Assembly: GCF_900116105.1 (NCBI RefSeq) | Contig: NZ_FPAC01000001.1 | Coordinates: forward strand, 672,862 to 736,861 | Direction of reading: 5' to 3' | Origin: Paenibacillus sp. 453mf | GTDB taxonomy: Bacteria; Bacillota; Bacilli; Paenibacillales; Paenibacillaceae | Length of the DNA stretch: 64,000 bases | Shown here: positions 48,006 to 57,238 of the stretch, one piece after another | How positions within the stretch are numbered: position 1 is the first letter of the stretch | Layout: every line of letters starts with the position of its first letter | Made by a program: the position numbers and the translations under genes | The notes under the pieces: generated by a model | The model's database searches: none | Told to the model about the DNA's origin: nothing | Seen by the model: only the letters and a program-made list of their open reading frames with translations

Positions 48006-49823
48006 ATGAAAAATTTTCGATTCCGACTCACAATGATCATGATGGTGCTGATTGGACTTTCTGTACTGACCTCTGGATTGGCTTTGGGTCAAGTATTTAA
48101 AGATCTTCATATCAAAAATCAGGAAGAGAATATGGTGAGAGAGATCAATCTGCTTCATTCAACATTCGATTTTAAAGACACTTCACTCAACAAGGAGGAA
48201 GTCGTTGCATACTATACGCAGCAGGCCGAGTTACTGGAGCGCTTAACCGACTCGCGGACGACGTTCATCTTGAAGGATGGAACGGTTATTGGAGATTCCG
48301 AGTATGCTGCTGAGCAGATGGACAATCATCTTAATCGTGAAGAGATACAAACAGCGAATGATCATGATTCACCTTACGGTCGTTCCATTAGGACGAGTGA
48401 TACGTTGTCACAAAAAATGCTGTATGTAGCACTGCCGGTTACATCTCCCGACCAACACTTTGATGGATACATTCGACTTTCCCTAAGCTTGGACTCGGTT
48501 GATGAAGGACTTGAAAGAGGCTGGTACTTAATTGGGTTAACGCTTCTTGCCCTCTATATCATTGCGGCTATTGTCTGCTATAGAGTAGCCAGAGGCTTGA
48601 CCCAGCCTATTGAGCATATCACGAAAGTAGCGAATCAGATTTCGAATCTTGATTATGATGCCAGAGTCAAATTTGCCCGAAATGATGAGATAGGACAGCT
48701 AGGGAATGCCATTAATGGAATGGCTGACAGCCTGCAGGCTCAGCTGAAGCTAATTCGTGATAATGAGGATTTGGTGCAAAGTGTCATGACTAACATGGCA
48801 GGTGGTATATTGATGATTGATGCGAATCAGAATATAGCGGTGTTGAACAGAGAGAGCCATCGTATGCTGGGGCTGCATCCCGATCGTGTGACCGGAAAGC
48901 CGTATCATGAATTAAAACGTCACTATGAACTGACAAAGATCGTTGAGACAAGCATTTTGCAGCGAAGTAAAGTGCATGACGAAGTGCGAATCTACAGCCC
49001 GGAAGAAACTATTGTTCGAATTGACGGTGTACCGATGTATGAGAATGATGGAAGTTACCGGGGAATGCTCTTCCTGCTGCAGGATATTACAGCCATCCGC
49101 AGGCTGGAGAACATGCGAAGTGAATTCGTAGCGAATGTATCTCATGAGCTGAAGACGCCGGTTGCAGCTGTTAAGGGATTTGCTGAGACTCTGCTTAGCG
49201 GGGGGGTTAGGGATGAAGAAACAACGAGATCCTTCCTGCAGATTATTTATGACGAAGGGGACAGACTTAATCGCTTGATTAGTGACATATTGGATCTGTC
49301 CAAGATTGAATCGAAGCGAGCGACACTGGATTGTTCACCTGTACATCTCATGCCTTTCTTTGAAATGATAACGGGAACACTTGGCAATGCCGCAGAGAAA
49401 AAACAGATTCGCTTGATTCTGGATGTACCGGAAGAGCTGTTCATTGAAGCAGATGAAGACAAACTGAAGCAGATCTTCTTGAACCTGGTTAGCAACGGGA
49501 TCAACTACACCCTTGATGGTGGTCGTGTTAAGATTACGGCACAGATCAGCAAGGATGAGGAGAATATTGTATTCCAGGTAAGTGATACAGGCATTGGCAT
49601 TCCAAAAAGCGATCTGCCTCGCGTATTTGAACGTTTTTATCGAGTGGACAAAGGGAGGTCCCGCAATTCCGGAGGAACAGGGCTTGGTCTCTCCATTGTG
49701 AAGCACCTCGTGGAGCTGCATCATGGACAACTGGCGGTCGAGAGTGAGCTTGGAACGGGGACTACATTCACAGTGATTCTGCCCATGCTGCAGGATTCTG
49801 TCGAAGAAGCAGAGGAAGATTAA
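48006..49823 (+). CDS. phoR: Sensor histidine kinase, PhoR type
   Basis: 605 residues. Order: helix 1 (about 8-30), extracytoplasmic sensor (31-172), helix 2 (173-195), HAMP (195-247), PAS (255-360), HisKA with the phospho-accepting His380 in VANVSHELKTP, and HATPase with NLVSNGINYT, DTGIGIP and GGTGLGLSIVKHL. The layout matches Bacillus PhoR. The pairing with PhoP and the nearby pstB-phoU support phosphate sensing. It lies upstream of phoP, the reverse of the Bacillus subtilis order. Confidence 0.85.
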   Translation: MKNFRFRLTMIMMVLIGLSVLTSGLALGQVFKDLHIKNQEENMVREINLLHSTFDFKDTSLNKEEVVAYYTQQAELLERLTDSRTTFILKDGTVIGDSEYAAEQMDNHLNREEIQTANDHDSPYGRSIRTSDTLSQKMLYVALPVTSPDQHFDGYIRLSLSLDSVDEGLERGWYLIGLTLLALYIIAAIVCYRVARGLTQPIEHITKVANQISNLDYDARVKFARNDEIGQLGNAINGMADSLQAQLKLIRDNEDLVQSVMTNMAGGILMIDANQNIAVLNRESHRMLGLHPDRVTGKPYHELKRHYELTKIVETSILQRSKVHDEVRIYSPEETIVRIDGVPMYENDGSYRGMLFLLQDITAIRRLENMRSEFVANVSHELKTPVAAVKGFAETLLSGGVRDEETTRSFLQIIYDEGDRLNRLISDILDLSKIESKRATLDCSPVHLMPFFEMITGTLGNAAEKKQIRLILDVPEELFIEADEDKLKQIFLNLVSNGINYTLDGGRVKITAQISKDEENIVFQVSDTGIGIPKSDLPRVFERFYRVDKGRSRNSGGTGLGLSIVKHLVELHHGQLAVESELGTGTTFTVILPMLQDSVEEAEED

Positions 49824-49908
49824 GCACTGGGCTTTCTTTTTACACAACGATAACAAAAGAGTGCTATGATATGAGCAGATTTAACATAAAGAAAGCAGGG
49901 GATATACG

Positions 49909-50631
49909 ATGGCACAAAGATTGCTTGTTATAGAAGATGAACCTACACTTGCTAGATTGCTTTCCTACAATCTTACCCAAGAGGGCCATGACGTGACCGT
50001 AGAGGATCATGGTTCCTCTGGTTACAATAGAGCTTCTTCTCAAGAATTTGATCTTATACTGCTTGATTTAATGCTACCAGGAATGAACGGATTAGAAATA
50101 CTCAGTAAATTGCGGGCATCGGGTGTGAAGACACCGGTTATCATTCTGACTGCCAAGAACGGAGAGAACGAGGTGGTTCAGGGTCTTAAGCTCGGAGCCG
50201 ATGATTATATAACGAAGCCATTTGGGGTGTCCGAATTATTAGCTCGTGTAGATGCGGTGCTTAGAAGAGTAACTGGCGTTGAAGAGACACGCAGCGTCGA
50301 GAAGGACGATGAATCCCGTATTGTTCTTGGAGAGCTGGAGATCTATCCAGAGAAATATGAAGTGCTGCTGAGCGGGCAATCCATTAATTTGCGGCCCAAA
50401 GAGTTTGAGGTGCTGTTATATCTGGCCAAAAAGCCGGGAGTGGTCCTAACTCGGGATGATTTGATGAATGCAGTATGGGGATTTGACTATATCGGTGGTC
50501 AGCGTACTGTTGATGTCCATGTTAGCTCTCTTCGCAAGAAGCTTGAGCTGGACCCGGAGACGGTGCATATCGATTCGATTCGCGGTGTAGGGTACAAGCT
50601 TGTTGCAGGGAAGAAAAAAGTACATCAATAA
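49909..50631 (+). CDS. phoP: Response regulator PhoP
   Basis: 240 residues, OmpR family. Receiver domain: acidic pocket in VIEDEP, phospho-acceptor Asp53 in LLDLMLPG, LTAKNG and DDYITKPFG (Lys). The winged-helix DNA-binding domain (about 135-235) has LRPKEFEVLLYL, VWGFDYIGGQRTVDVHVSSLRKKL (here in parts VWGFDY and RTVDVHVSSLRKKL) and IRGVGYKL. PhoP activates phosphate-starvation genes by binding TTAACA-like repeats; such repeats lie in front of pstB at 51885. An 85-bp gap separates it from phoR. Confidence 0.88.
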   Translation: MAQRLLVIEDEPTLARLLSYNLTQEGHDVTVEDHGSSGYNRASSQEFDLILLDLMLPGMNGLEILSKLRASGVKTPVIILTAKNGENEVVQGLKLGADDYITKPFGVSELLARVDAVLRRVTGVEETRSVEKDDESRIVLGELEIYPEKYEVLLSGQSINLRPKEFEVLLYLAKKPGVVLTRDDLMNAVWGFDYIGGQRTVDVHVSSLRKKLELDPETVHIDSIRGVGYKLVAGKKKVHQ

Positions 50632-50640
50632 TGTAAATCA

Positions 50641-50690
50641 CACGAATCAATTTCATATTATGAAAGAAATTGATTCACATTTTAATTTTA
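50641..50690 (+). repeat. Terminator-like hairpin, copy 2 of a repeated element
   Basis: GAATCAATTTC (50644-50654) pairs with GAAATTGATTC (50666-50676), followed by a T-rich tail. It can end the phoP transcript. Stem, flanking CACA/CACAT and inner ATTATGAAA are the same as at 28198-28257. Confidence 0.6.
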
Positions 50691-50775
50691 TTCTCCCTTT
50701 ACAAAATACAAGATCATACTTCATCACATTTATATAAAATGAGCCTTTAGAACTAATTCTAAAGGGGTGTTTACG

Positions 50776-51846
50776 ATGAGAAAAGATCTGGAAGTAGCGG
50801 CCTATTGCCGCCAAATGCCGATGGTTCCGCAAGATATGGCAGGTAAGTCATTGTTTACGATGATGAAGCAGGATGAAACACTCTCCTGCGTTGTCATTGG
50901 AGATCAGAATGATTCGATCGTAGGGCTGATTATGCGAGATACGGTGTTTCAAAAGTATGCGAACCGATTTGCTGCTGAACTGTATGATCACAGATCCGTT
51001 GTATCCTTTATGACAGAGCACCCATTAATATTAAGCACCGAGCTGTCTGCTGAAGAGATCGTAGATCGGGCAGTAGATCGGGAGGACGAATCTTTTTATC
51101 ATTGTGTCATTATGCATGAAGAAGGGCGTTATGCGGGTGTGCTTACGGTTCGCGACTTAATGAACATGTCAAGAGATATTCAAAAGATGGCAAGAAAGTC
51201 CCGAACAGAGGTTATCGTGCACAGTCAATCCAAATTGCATGAGGTGGATACTGCCGTTCAGAAAGTAAGACAGGCTGTACTGAAAAATACAGAAGGTATT
51301 GCACAATTGACCCAGCTAACGGAGAAGGGCAGTGTTTCACTTGGACACATCCAGGAATCCTATCGTTCTGTTCTGGATCAGACGAAGGCTCAGCGCTCAC
51401 AAGCAGAAGAACAGATGGTTAAGGTCAGCGATATATCTGCTCTTACTTCTTCCATTCGTGAGCTCGCAGAGAGCAGTCATTTGCTGGCGATTAATGCATC
51501 CATTGAGGCAGCACATGCCAAGGAATATGGCAGATCTTTTCGCGTCATTGCAGATGAGGTCCGGAAGTTGTCGGGTCAGACAGGAACTCTTGCCGATCAA
51601 ATTACTGAATTATTAAACGTCATCAGAGACAAAATACATCTGACTGCGCTTCTTGCAAAAGAAAGTGCAGATGAGATAGCTTCCAGCGCTGAAGATATTG
51701 CTCTTGGTAATAAGGCTTATGATTCTGTTCAATCTACGACGAGGGAAATGTCCCGTACGAGCGAGCAGATTCTGGCTTCGATATCCGATGCTGCTCATGT
51801 GACAGATATGGTCCACAAGACGCTCACATCCCTCGCGACTGATTGA
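50776..51846 (+). CDS. Soluble CBS-domain / methyl-accepting chemotaxis-like signalling protein
   Basis: 356 residues, no membrane helix. Residues 1-135 form a CBS pair (SCVVIGDQNDSIVGLIMRD, VSFMTEHPLIL, YAGVLTVRDLMNM). Residues 140-356 are a long coiled coil with a chemoreceptor signalling tip, AINASIEAAHAKEYGRSFRV and IADEVRKLSGQT, close to the consensus that binds CheW and CheA. CBS pairs bind adenine nucleotides, so it may feed energy or phosphate state into a chemotaxis or regulatory array; this is inference. ATG 50776 is chosen with AAAGGGG eight bases before; GTG 50767 has no room for a site. It lies between phoP and pstB. Confidence 0.85.
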   Translation: MRKDLEVAAYCRQMPMVPQDMAGKSLFTMMKQDETLSCVVIGDQNDSIVGLIMRDTVFQKYANRFAAELYDHRSVVSFMTEHPLILSTELSAEEIVDRAVDREDESFYHCVIMHEEGRYAGVLTVRDLMNMSRDIQKMARKSRTEVIVHSQSKLHEVDTAVQKVRQAVLKNTEGIAQLTQLTEKGSVSLGHIQESYRSVLDQTKAQRSQAEEQMVKVSDISALTSSIRELAESSHLLAINASIEAAHAKEYGRSFRVIADEVRKLSGQTGTLADQITELLNVIRDKIHLTALLAKESADEIASSAEDIALGNKAYDSVQSTTREMSRTSEQILASISDAAHVTDMVHKTLTSLATD

Positions 51847-51884
51847 GACAGGCACTGAAGGGATAGAGATCTGTGAGACCATAT

Positions 51885-51937
51885 TTTACATAGCGTTAAC
51901 AATTGTTTATACAGCCTTGACAATAATTTGATACAAT
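51885..51937 (+). promoter_or_regulatory. PhoP-box array and promoter before pstB
   Basis: Hexamers TTTACA (51885), TTAACA (51896), TTATAC (51907) and TTGACA (51917) recur every 10-11 bp. The PhoP box of Bacillus is TT(A/C/T)A(C/T)A repeated with about 5-bp gaps, which fits. TACAAT at 51932-51937 can serve as -10. The arrangement suggests activation of pstB-phoU by phosphorylated PhoP. Confidence 0.6.
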
Positions 51938-52014
51938 TAAGCAGTTTCTGACGACTAAATTAATGGATTTTTGTATTTCTTATTTTGTTAGGCAGTAAAG
52001 GAGATAGCATACGG

Positions 52015-52773
52015 ATGAACACTACTATGATTGATATAAAGAATTTAAACTTATATTACGAATCCTTCCATGCTTTAAAAAATGTGAATTTGGATATCCC
52101 TAAGAACACGGTTACCGCTTTTATTGGACCATCCGGATGTGGTAAATCGACACTTCTGCGTACGTTAAACCGGATGAATGATATGATTACAGGAACCCGT
52201 ATAGAAGGAATCGTTGAACTCGATGGCAAAAATATATACGGTGAGGACATGCCTGTAGAGAACCTTCGCAAACAGGTAGGGATGGTATTCCAGCAGCCCA
52301 ACCCGTTTCCTAAATCGATCTATGACAACATCGCTTACGGTCCTCGTCTTCACGGAACGACGGATAAGAAAGTTCTTGATGAATTGGTTGAACAGAGCTT
52401 ACGACAAGCGGCCTTATGGGAGGAAGTAAAGGACTATCTTAAACGATCAGCACTCTCTCTCTCAGGAGGCCAGCAGCAGCGTCTCTGTATTGCAAGAGCG
52501 ATCGCCGTTCAGCCTGAAGTTCTCTTGATGGATGAAGCGACTTCCGCGCTTGACCCGATCTCTACACTCAAGATTGAAGAGCTGGTGCAGGAGCTTCAAG
52601 AAAAATACACAATTGTGATGGTAACACACAATATGCACCAGGCGGCACGTGTGTCTGGAAAGACTGTCTTCTTCCTCAATGGGGAAGTAATTGAAGCGCA
52701 AGATACGAATGAAATCTTCTCTAACCCGCAAGATTCTAGAACGGAAGATTACGTATCCGGGCGATTTGGTTAA
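52015..52773 (+). CDS. pstB: Phosphate ABC transporter ATP-binding protein PstB
   Basis: 252 residues. PstB powers the PstSCA high-affinity phosphate importer. Walker [11 protein letters not shown]-loop [15 protein letters not shown], signature LSGGQQQRL and Walker [13 protein letters not shown] are all present, and the [10 protein letters not shown] form is specific to PstB. ATG 52015 follows AAAGGAGAT; the earlier 51985 ATG would precede it. pstS, pstC and pstA are not next to it, so they must lie elsewhere. Confidence 0.95.
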   Translation: MNTTMIDIKNLNLYYESFHALKNVNLDIPKNTVTAFIGPSGCGKSTLLRTLNRMNDMITGTRIEGIVELDGKNIYGEDMPVENLRKQVGMVFQQPNPFPKSIYDNIAYGPRLHGTTDKKVLDELVEQSLRQAALWEEVKDYLKRSALSLSGGQQQRLCIARAIAVQPEVLLMDEATSALDPISTLKIEELVQELQEKYTIVMVTHNMHQAARVSGKTVFFLNGEVIEAQDTNEIFSNPQDSRTEDYVSGRFG

Positions 52774-52823
52774 GTAATGTTTGTACCAGCTTAGCTTGAC
52801 TCATCCAAGGGAGGAACTGCAAT

Positions 52824-53483
52824 ATGATTCGTAGAAAAAGTTTTGATCGTGAGCTAAATGAGCTCCGTGATTTGCTGCTCCAAATGGCAGAGCACGTGAA
52901 TAAGGCACTAGTTGATTCTATTACAAGCTTGAAAACCTCGGATCAAGGGCTGGCACAAAAGGTAGTAAGTGAAGACGTGGAGCTAAATGCCATGGAAGAA
53001 CGCATCATGGATATCGGCACCAAATTGATTATTACACAGCAGCCTGTAGCGAAAGACCTTCGTAGAATTATCGTTGCCTTCAAAATTTCCAGTGATCTTG
53101 AAAGAATGGGAGATTTGGCACTGGATGTTGCGAAGGTGACCATGCGTTTAGATGGTCAGAAGCTCATCAAACCGCTCGTTGATATTCCTCAAATGGCGGA
53201 TATCGTGAAAGTGATGATTGACGAGTCCATTCAGTCTTATCTTGAAGAGAATTCAGATCTGGCGTATCAAATGGCAAAAAGAGATGATGGCGTAGACCAA
53301 TTGTACAGCCGGATCATTACCGATTTGTACAGCTACATGGCAGGTCATCCTCAAGATGCATCCCAAGTAATGCTGCTCATGCTTGTAGGCAGATATATCG
53401 AACGAATTGGTGATCACGCAACCAATATCGGCGAGAGCACCGTATACTTGGTTACCGGCAAGCGTCCGGACCTAAATCAATAA
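52824..53483 (+). CDS. phoU: Phosphate-specific transport accessory protein PhoU
   Basis: 219 residues, two three-helix bundles. Each repeat carries the PhoU metal-site pattern, seen as DLERMGDLALDVAK and YIERIGDHATNIGE. PhoU links the Pst transporter to the PhoR kinase and restrains phosphate uptake. GGGAGGAA precedes the ATG. It is co-transcribed with pstB, 50 bp upstream, and a strong terminator follows. Confidence 0.95.
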   Translation: MIRRKSFDRELNELRDLLLQMAEHVNKALVDSITSLKTSDQGLAQKVVSEDVELNAMEERIMDIGTKLIITQQPVAKDLRRIIVAFKISSDLERMGDLALDVAKVTMRLDGQKLIKPLVDIPQMADIVKVMIDESIQSYLEENSDLAYQMAKRDDGVDQLYSRIITDLYSYMAGHPQDASQVMLLMLVGRYIERIGDHATNIGESTVYLVTGKRPDLNQ

Positions 53484-53493
53484 GCACGAAAGA

Positions 53494-53550
53494 ACAGATT
53501 TATACCGAAAAAAAAGTTTTTTCAACTTTTTCGGATAAATCTGTTTTTTT
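53494..53550 (+). terminator. Terminator after phoU
   Basis: ACAGATTTAT-CCGAAAAA pairs with TTTTTCGG-ATAAATCTGT, followed by T7. Confidence 0.88.
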
Positions 53551-53704
53551 ATGCTCAAAATTGGGTAATAATACTTTGTCGGTTAAGCAACTCACCAAGC
53601 AAATGGATATGGCGGTTTGATTTGAGTCCGTTATACAACGGCTCTTTTTGTTATTTACGTGACATTGAATATGGTGAGTAATTCTGAATAGGGGGAACGT
53701 ATTT

Positions 53705-54862
53705 GTGATTGAATTCAAAGGTGTTAAGAAAGTGTACGATGATGGTTTCGAGGCATTAAAGGGGATAAACCTTGAAATCAAGCAAGGCGAAATTACAGTA
53801 TTTATCGGACCCTCGGGATGTGGGAAAACGACGACAATGAGAATGATTAATAGATTGAATGTACCTTCACATGGACAGATCCTAATTAATGGTGATGATA
53901 TTTCTAAGATGGATGCTGTTGAACTTAGACGGAAGATTGGATATGTCATTCAAAGTGTAGGTCTATTCCCAAATATGACAATAGCCAAAAATGTAGGAGT
54001 TGTACCGCGCCTGCAGAAATGGGATAAGGAAAAAATTGATAACCGAGTGAACGAGCTGATGAACCAGGTTAGGCTGAGTCCTGAAACTTTTGGGAACCGG
54101 TATCCTTCTGAGCTTAGCGGCGGTCAACAGCAGCGAATTGGAGTTATTCGTGCCCTTGCTGCAGACCCGGATATTATCCTCCTGGACGAACCGTTTAGCG
54201 CCTTGGATCCGATCAGCAGAGAAGAACTGCAGGATGAACTGATCAGACTGCAGACAGAGGTCAAGAAGACCATTGTGTTCGTAACGCATGACATGGACGA
54301 GGCGATTAAGCTTGCAGATACGATCGTGCTTATGAAAGATGGTCAGATAGAACAGGTTGGGACACCTGACCAAATTTTGCGTCACCCAGCAAGTCCTTTT
54401 GTCGAGAGCTTCATTGGCAAGAATCGTATGATCTCGAATAACGACAGTGATTTTCCGAATGTTGAGGAGGTTATGATTGATAATCCTGCCACCGCTTTCC
54501 CAACCCGGGGAATTGCTGAATCCGTAACGATTCTTCAGAGACGGAAGGTTGACTCCCTCGTTATTGTCGACAAATCCAAGCAACTCCTTGGTACCGTTAC
54601 GATTTATCAGTTAATCAAGCATTATCGCGAAGAAGATAAGAAAATTGCGGATATTATGACTCCGGTAGAGCATGTCGTGCTGCGTGGTACTTCGGTTACG
54701 ACCGCACTGGCGATTCTGAATGAGCATCATTTATCCAATCTCCCTGTCGTGGATGAGCATGGGAAATTCCATGGTCTCATAACAAGGGGAAGCGTGGTGA
54801 GACTTCTGGCGGATGTATACACTCCGGATACAGAGGAGGCAGATGCCAGTGCAAATCTTTGA
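53705..54862 (+). CDS. opuCA: Osmoprotectant ABC transporter ATP-binding protein (OpuCA-like)
   Basis: 385 residues. Residues 1-240 are the ATPase: Walker A GPSGCGKTT, signature [10 protein letters not shown], Walker B ILLDEPFSALDP. Residues 250-375 form a CBS pair (VDSLVIVDKSKQLLGTVT, SNLPVVDEHGKFHGLIT), as in the OpuCA/OpuBA class that imports glycine betaine, carnitine or choline. In some members the CBS pair senses ionic strength or c-di-AMP. The start is GTG 53705 behind AGGGGGAACG. Its end overlaps the permease start by 20 bp. Confidence 0.88.
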   Translation: MIEFKGVKKVYDDGFEALKGINLEIKQGEITVFIGPSGCGKTTTMRMINRLNVPSHGQILINGDDISKMDAVELRRKIGYVIQSVGLFPNMTIAKNVGVVPRLQKWDKEKIDNRVNELMNQVRLSPETFGNRYPSELSGGQQQRIGVIRALAADPDIILLDEPFSALDPISREELQDELIRLQTEVKKTIVFVTHDMDEAIKLADTIVLMKDGQIEQVGTPDQILRHPASPFVESFIGKNRMISNNDSDFPNVEEVMIDNPATAFPTRGIAESVTILQRRKVDSLVIVDKSKQLLGTVTIYQLIKHYREEDKKIADIMTPVEHVVLRGTSVTTALAILNEHHLSNLPVVDEHGKFHGLITRGSVVRLLADVYTPDTEEADASANL

Positions 54863-55526
54863 TGCTATAGCCAATTTCTTTGTATTTGTAGGTGAGCGTT
54901 ATCCAGATATCCTCAGTGCTGCAGGACAGCATGCACTCATTGCGTTGATTGCAACACTACTTGGGATCGTAGTCGCTATTCCCGTGGCAATCATGATCTC
55001 AAGAAGCGAGATCAAATGGGTTAACTCGATTGTGTTTAGCGTTGCTAACTTGTTTCAGACCATACCGAGTCTGGCGCTGCTCGCACTGATGATTCCGCTC
55101 TTCGGAATTGGAATGACGCCAGCGGTCATTGCATTGTTTCTATACTCATTGCTGCCTTTGCTGCGGAATACCTACGCTGGCCTGCAATCCGTAGACCCCG
55201 CACTCCGGGACGCATCTAAAGGTATGGGGTATAGCAGACTTCAAAGCTTATTCCAGATTGAGCTTCCTTTAGCAATTCCATATATCATGTCAGGCATCCG
55301 AATTACGACCGTATATATTATCAGTTGGACCACCCTTGCAGGCCTTGTTGGAGCCGGTGGCCTTGGCCAATTAATTGTGTCAGGTCTAGGCGTGAATAAG
55401 ACAGAGCTGATTGTAGCAGGTGCCATTTCGGCTATTCTTTTTGCATTGCTGGCTGACCTGGTGTTAAGCCTTGTCGAGAAATCATTCACACCCAAAAAGA
55501 ATAGTGCGAAAGCAAATGCATCATAA
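54843..55526 (+). CDS. Osmoprotectant ABC transporter permease (OpuCB-like)
   Basis: 227 residues with six membrane helices. The EAA-type loop is LRDASKGMGYSRLQSLFQIELP, seen as DASKGMGYSR and FQIELPLAIPYIMSG. ATG 54843 is preferred because GGAGG lies just before it within the end of the ATPase gene; an earlier ATG at 54813 would make a 50-bp overlap. It forms the importer with the ATPase before it and the fusion protein after it. Confidence 0.88.
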   Translation: MPVQIFDAIANFFVFVGERYPDILSAAGQHALIALIATLLGIVVAIPVAIMISRSEIKWVNSIVFSVANLFQTIPSLALLALMIPLFGIGMTPAVIALFLYSLLPLLRNTYAGLQSVDPALRDASKGMGYSRLQSLFQIELPLAIPYIMSGIRITTVYIISWTTLAGLVGAGGLGQLIVSGLGVNKTELIVAGAISAILFALLADLVLSLVEKSFTPKKNSAKANAS

Positions 55527-55586
55527 CGCTGCATCAACAGAATGTTCGCACTTCAAAGCCATGGAGAAAGAGGGAGATATAGAAAT

Positions 55587-57179
55587 ATGAAAGTACTAAA
55601 TCAAAAATGGTCTAAAGCTATACGTTCGTTGTTCACCCTGGTCTTGGTACTTACAATATTTTCAGTAAGCGTCCCAAGTAAGGCTGCGGCAGCAGATGTA
55701 ACCATCGGAACCCAGACATTTACGGAAACGAAGATACTTGCCGAAATGTATAAGGCCTTGATTGAAGATCGAACCGATCTGAGTGTAGATATTAAGACGG
55801 ACCTGGCTGCCTCCAGCGTCGTTCTCCGTTCCATAGCCCAGGGCGAAGTGGACATGGGTACGCTGTACTCAGGAGAAATATTTAATGGATATTTTGAAAT
55901 CGAAGACACCAAGGATCGAGCAGCGGTGCTGAGACAGGCACAAGAAGGGTTTGACAAACTGTACAACCTAAAATGGTATGATCCGCTTGGATTTGAAAAT
56001 ACGTATACCTTGGCTGTAAGACCAGAGGTAGCTGAACAATATGGTTTAGGTACAATGTCCGATCTCGAAGAGCATGCAGGGAATATGAGTATCGGTGTGG
56101 ATACAACCTGGCTGGAACGTCCTGCTGATGGTTATCCTGCCTTTACGAAGGAATACGGCTATACATTTGAATCTACCTCACCAATGGAAATTTCACTCGT
56201 ATATCAAGCTGTGGCGGATAAGATGGTAGATGTCGTACTGGCTTATACAACAGACCCTGGACTCAAGGAGTTTAATCTCGTAACACTTGAGGACGATAGG
56301 CAGTTCTTCCCGCCCTTTGATGCATCGACTGTCGTGAAAAAAGAGCTGCTCGCTAAATACCCTGAGCTCGATGAAACACTATCTTTATTGATTGGCACCA
56401 TTGATGCCGATACCATGACGGATCTCAATTATCAGGTTGATGTTAACAAAATGGAGCCGAAAAACGTTGCTCTGATGTATTTAGTGGACCAAGGACTGCT
56501 TGATGAATCCAAGCTTCCTGCGTCCGTTATGAACCCGGATGCATCTCCATTGCAGAAATTCGGATATTATATAACAGAGAATGCTTCCTATCTATGGAAT
56601 ATGACATGGGTTCACATTGTCATGGTACTATGCGGTCTGGGGCTTGCCCTTGTTATTGGTATACCGCTGGGGATTATAAGTGCGCGTTATCAAAGAACGG
56701 GACGTGTAATCATGTTCATTACCAACATTATTCAGGTACTGCCTAGCTTGGCATTACTTGCGCTTCTCATGGTGCTTGTTGGATTAGGTAATGCAACGGT
56801 GGTTGTTGGTTTGTTCCTATACAGCTTGAATCCGGTTGTTCGAAATACCTACGTAGGCCTTTCAGAAGTCAATGCAGGCATTAAGGACGCGGGGAAAGGG
56901 ATGGGCATGAGTCCACTTCAGTTACTATGGAAGGTAGAAATGCCATTATCTCTGCCATTCCTGATGGCTGGTTTACGTGTAGCAGCCGTCATTGCGATTG
57001 GAGTCGCTACCCTTGCACCGCTCATTGGCGGGGATGGACTGGGACGTGAAATTTATGCAGGGCTGAACCAGCGCCACAATATAAAAATCCTGGCAGGGGC
57101 CATACCAGCCGCATTGCTGGCGATTCTTGCCGACATCATTCTTGGAAGATTGTCGAATCGATTTAAAATTGCGAAGTGA
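55587..57179 (+). CDS. Fused osmoprotectant-binding protein and permease
   Basis: 530 residues. A signal-type hydrophobic segment (residues 10-32, ending SKAAAAD) precedes an OpuAC/QAT-like binding domain (about 36-310: TIGTQTFTETKILAEMYKAL, VDMGTLYSGEI, VVLAYTTDPGL). A six-helix permease follows (about 320-520) with the EAA-type DAGKGMGMSPLQLLWKVEMP. The binding part faces outside and feeds its own channel. In BusAB-type fusions the binding domain follows the permease; here it precedes it. ATG 55587 is chosen with GGGAGAT upstream. Confidence 0.88.
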   Translation: MKVLNQKWSKAIRSLFTLVLVLTIFSVSVPSKAAAADVTIGTQTFTETKILAEMYKALIEDRTDLSVDIKTDLAASSVVLRSIAQGEVDMGTLYSGEIFNGYFEIEDTKDRAAVLRQAQEGFDKLYNLKWYDPLGFENTYTLAVRPEVAEQYGLGTMSDLEEHAGNMSIGVDTTWLERPADGYPAFTKEYGYTFESTSPMEISLVYQAVADKMVDVVLAYTTDPGLKEFNLVTLEDDRQFFPPFDASTVVKKELLAKYPELDETLSLLIGTIDADTMTDLNYQVDVNKMEPKNVALMYLVDQGLLDESKLPASVMNPDASPLQKFGYYITENASYLWNMTWVHIVMVLCGLGLALVIGIPLGIISARYQRTGRVIMFITNIIQVLPSLALLALLMVLVGLGNATVVVGLFLYSLNPVVRNTYVGLSEVNAGIKDAGKGMGMSPLQLLWKVEMPLSLPFLMAGLRVAAVIAIGVATLAPLIGGDGLGREIYAGLNQRHNIKILAGAIPAALLAILADIILGRLSNRFKIAK

Positions 57180-57205
57180 TAAGATATCCGAAGTCTGAAA
57201 TACAG

Positions 57206-57238
57206 GTCCGTCACCATACTCTGTTGGCGGACTTTTTC
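57206..57238 (+). terminator. Terminator of the osmoprotectant transporter operon
   Basis: GTCCGTCA (57206-57213) pairs with TGGCGGAC (57225-57232) with one wobble, followed by T5. Confidence 0.75.
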
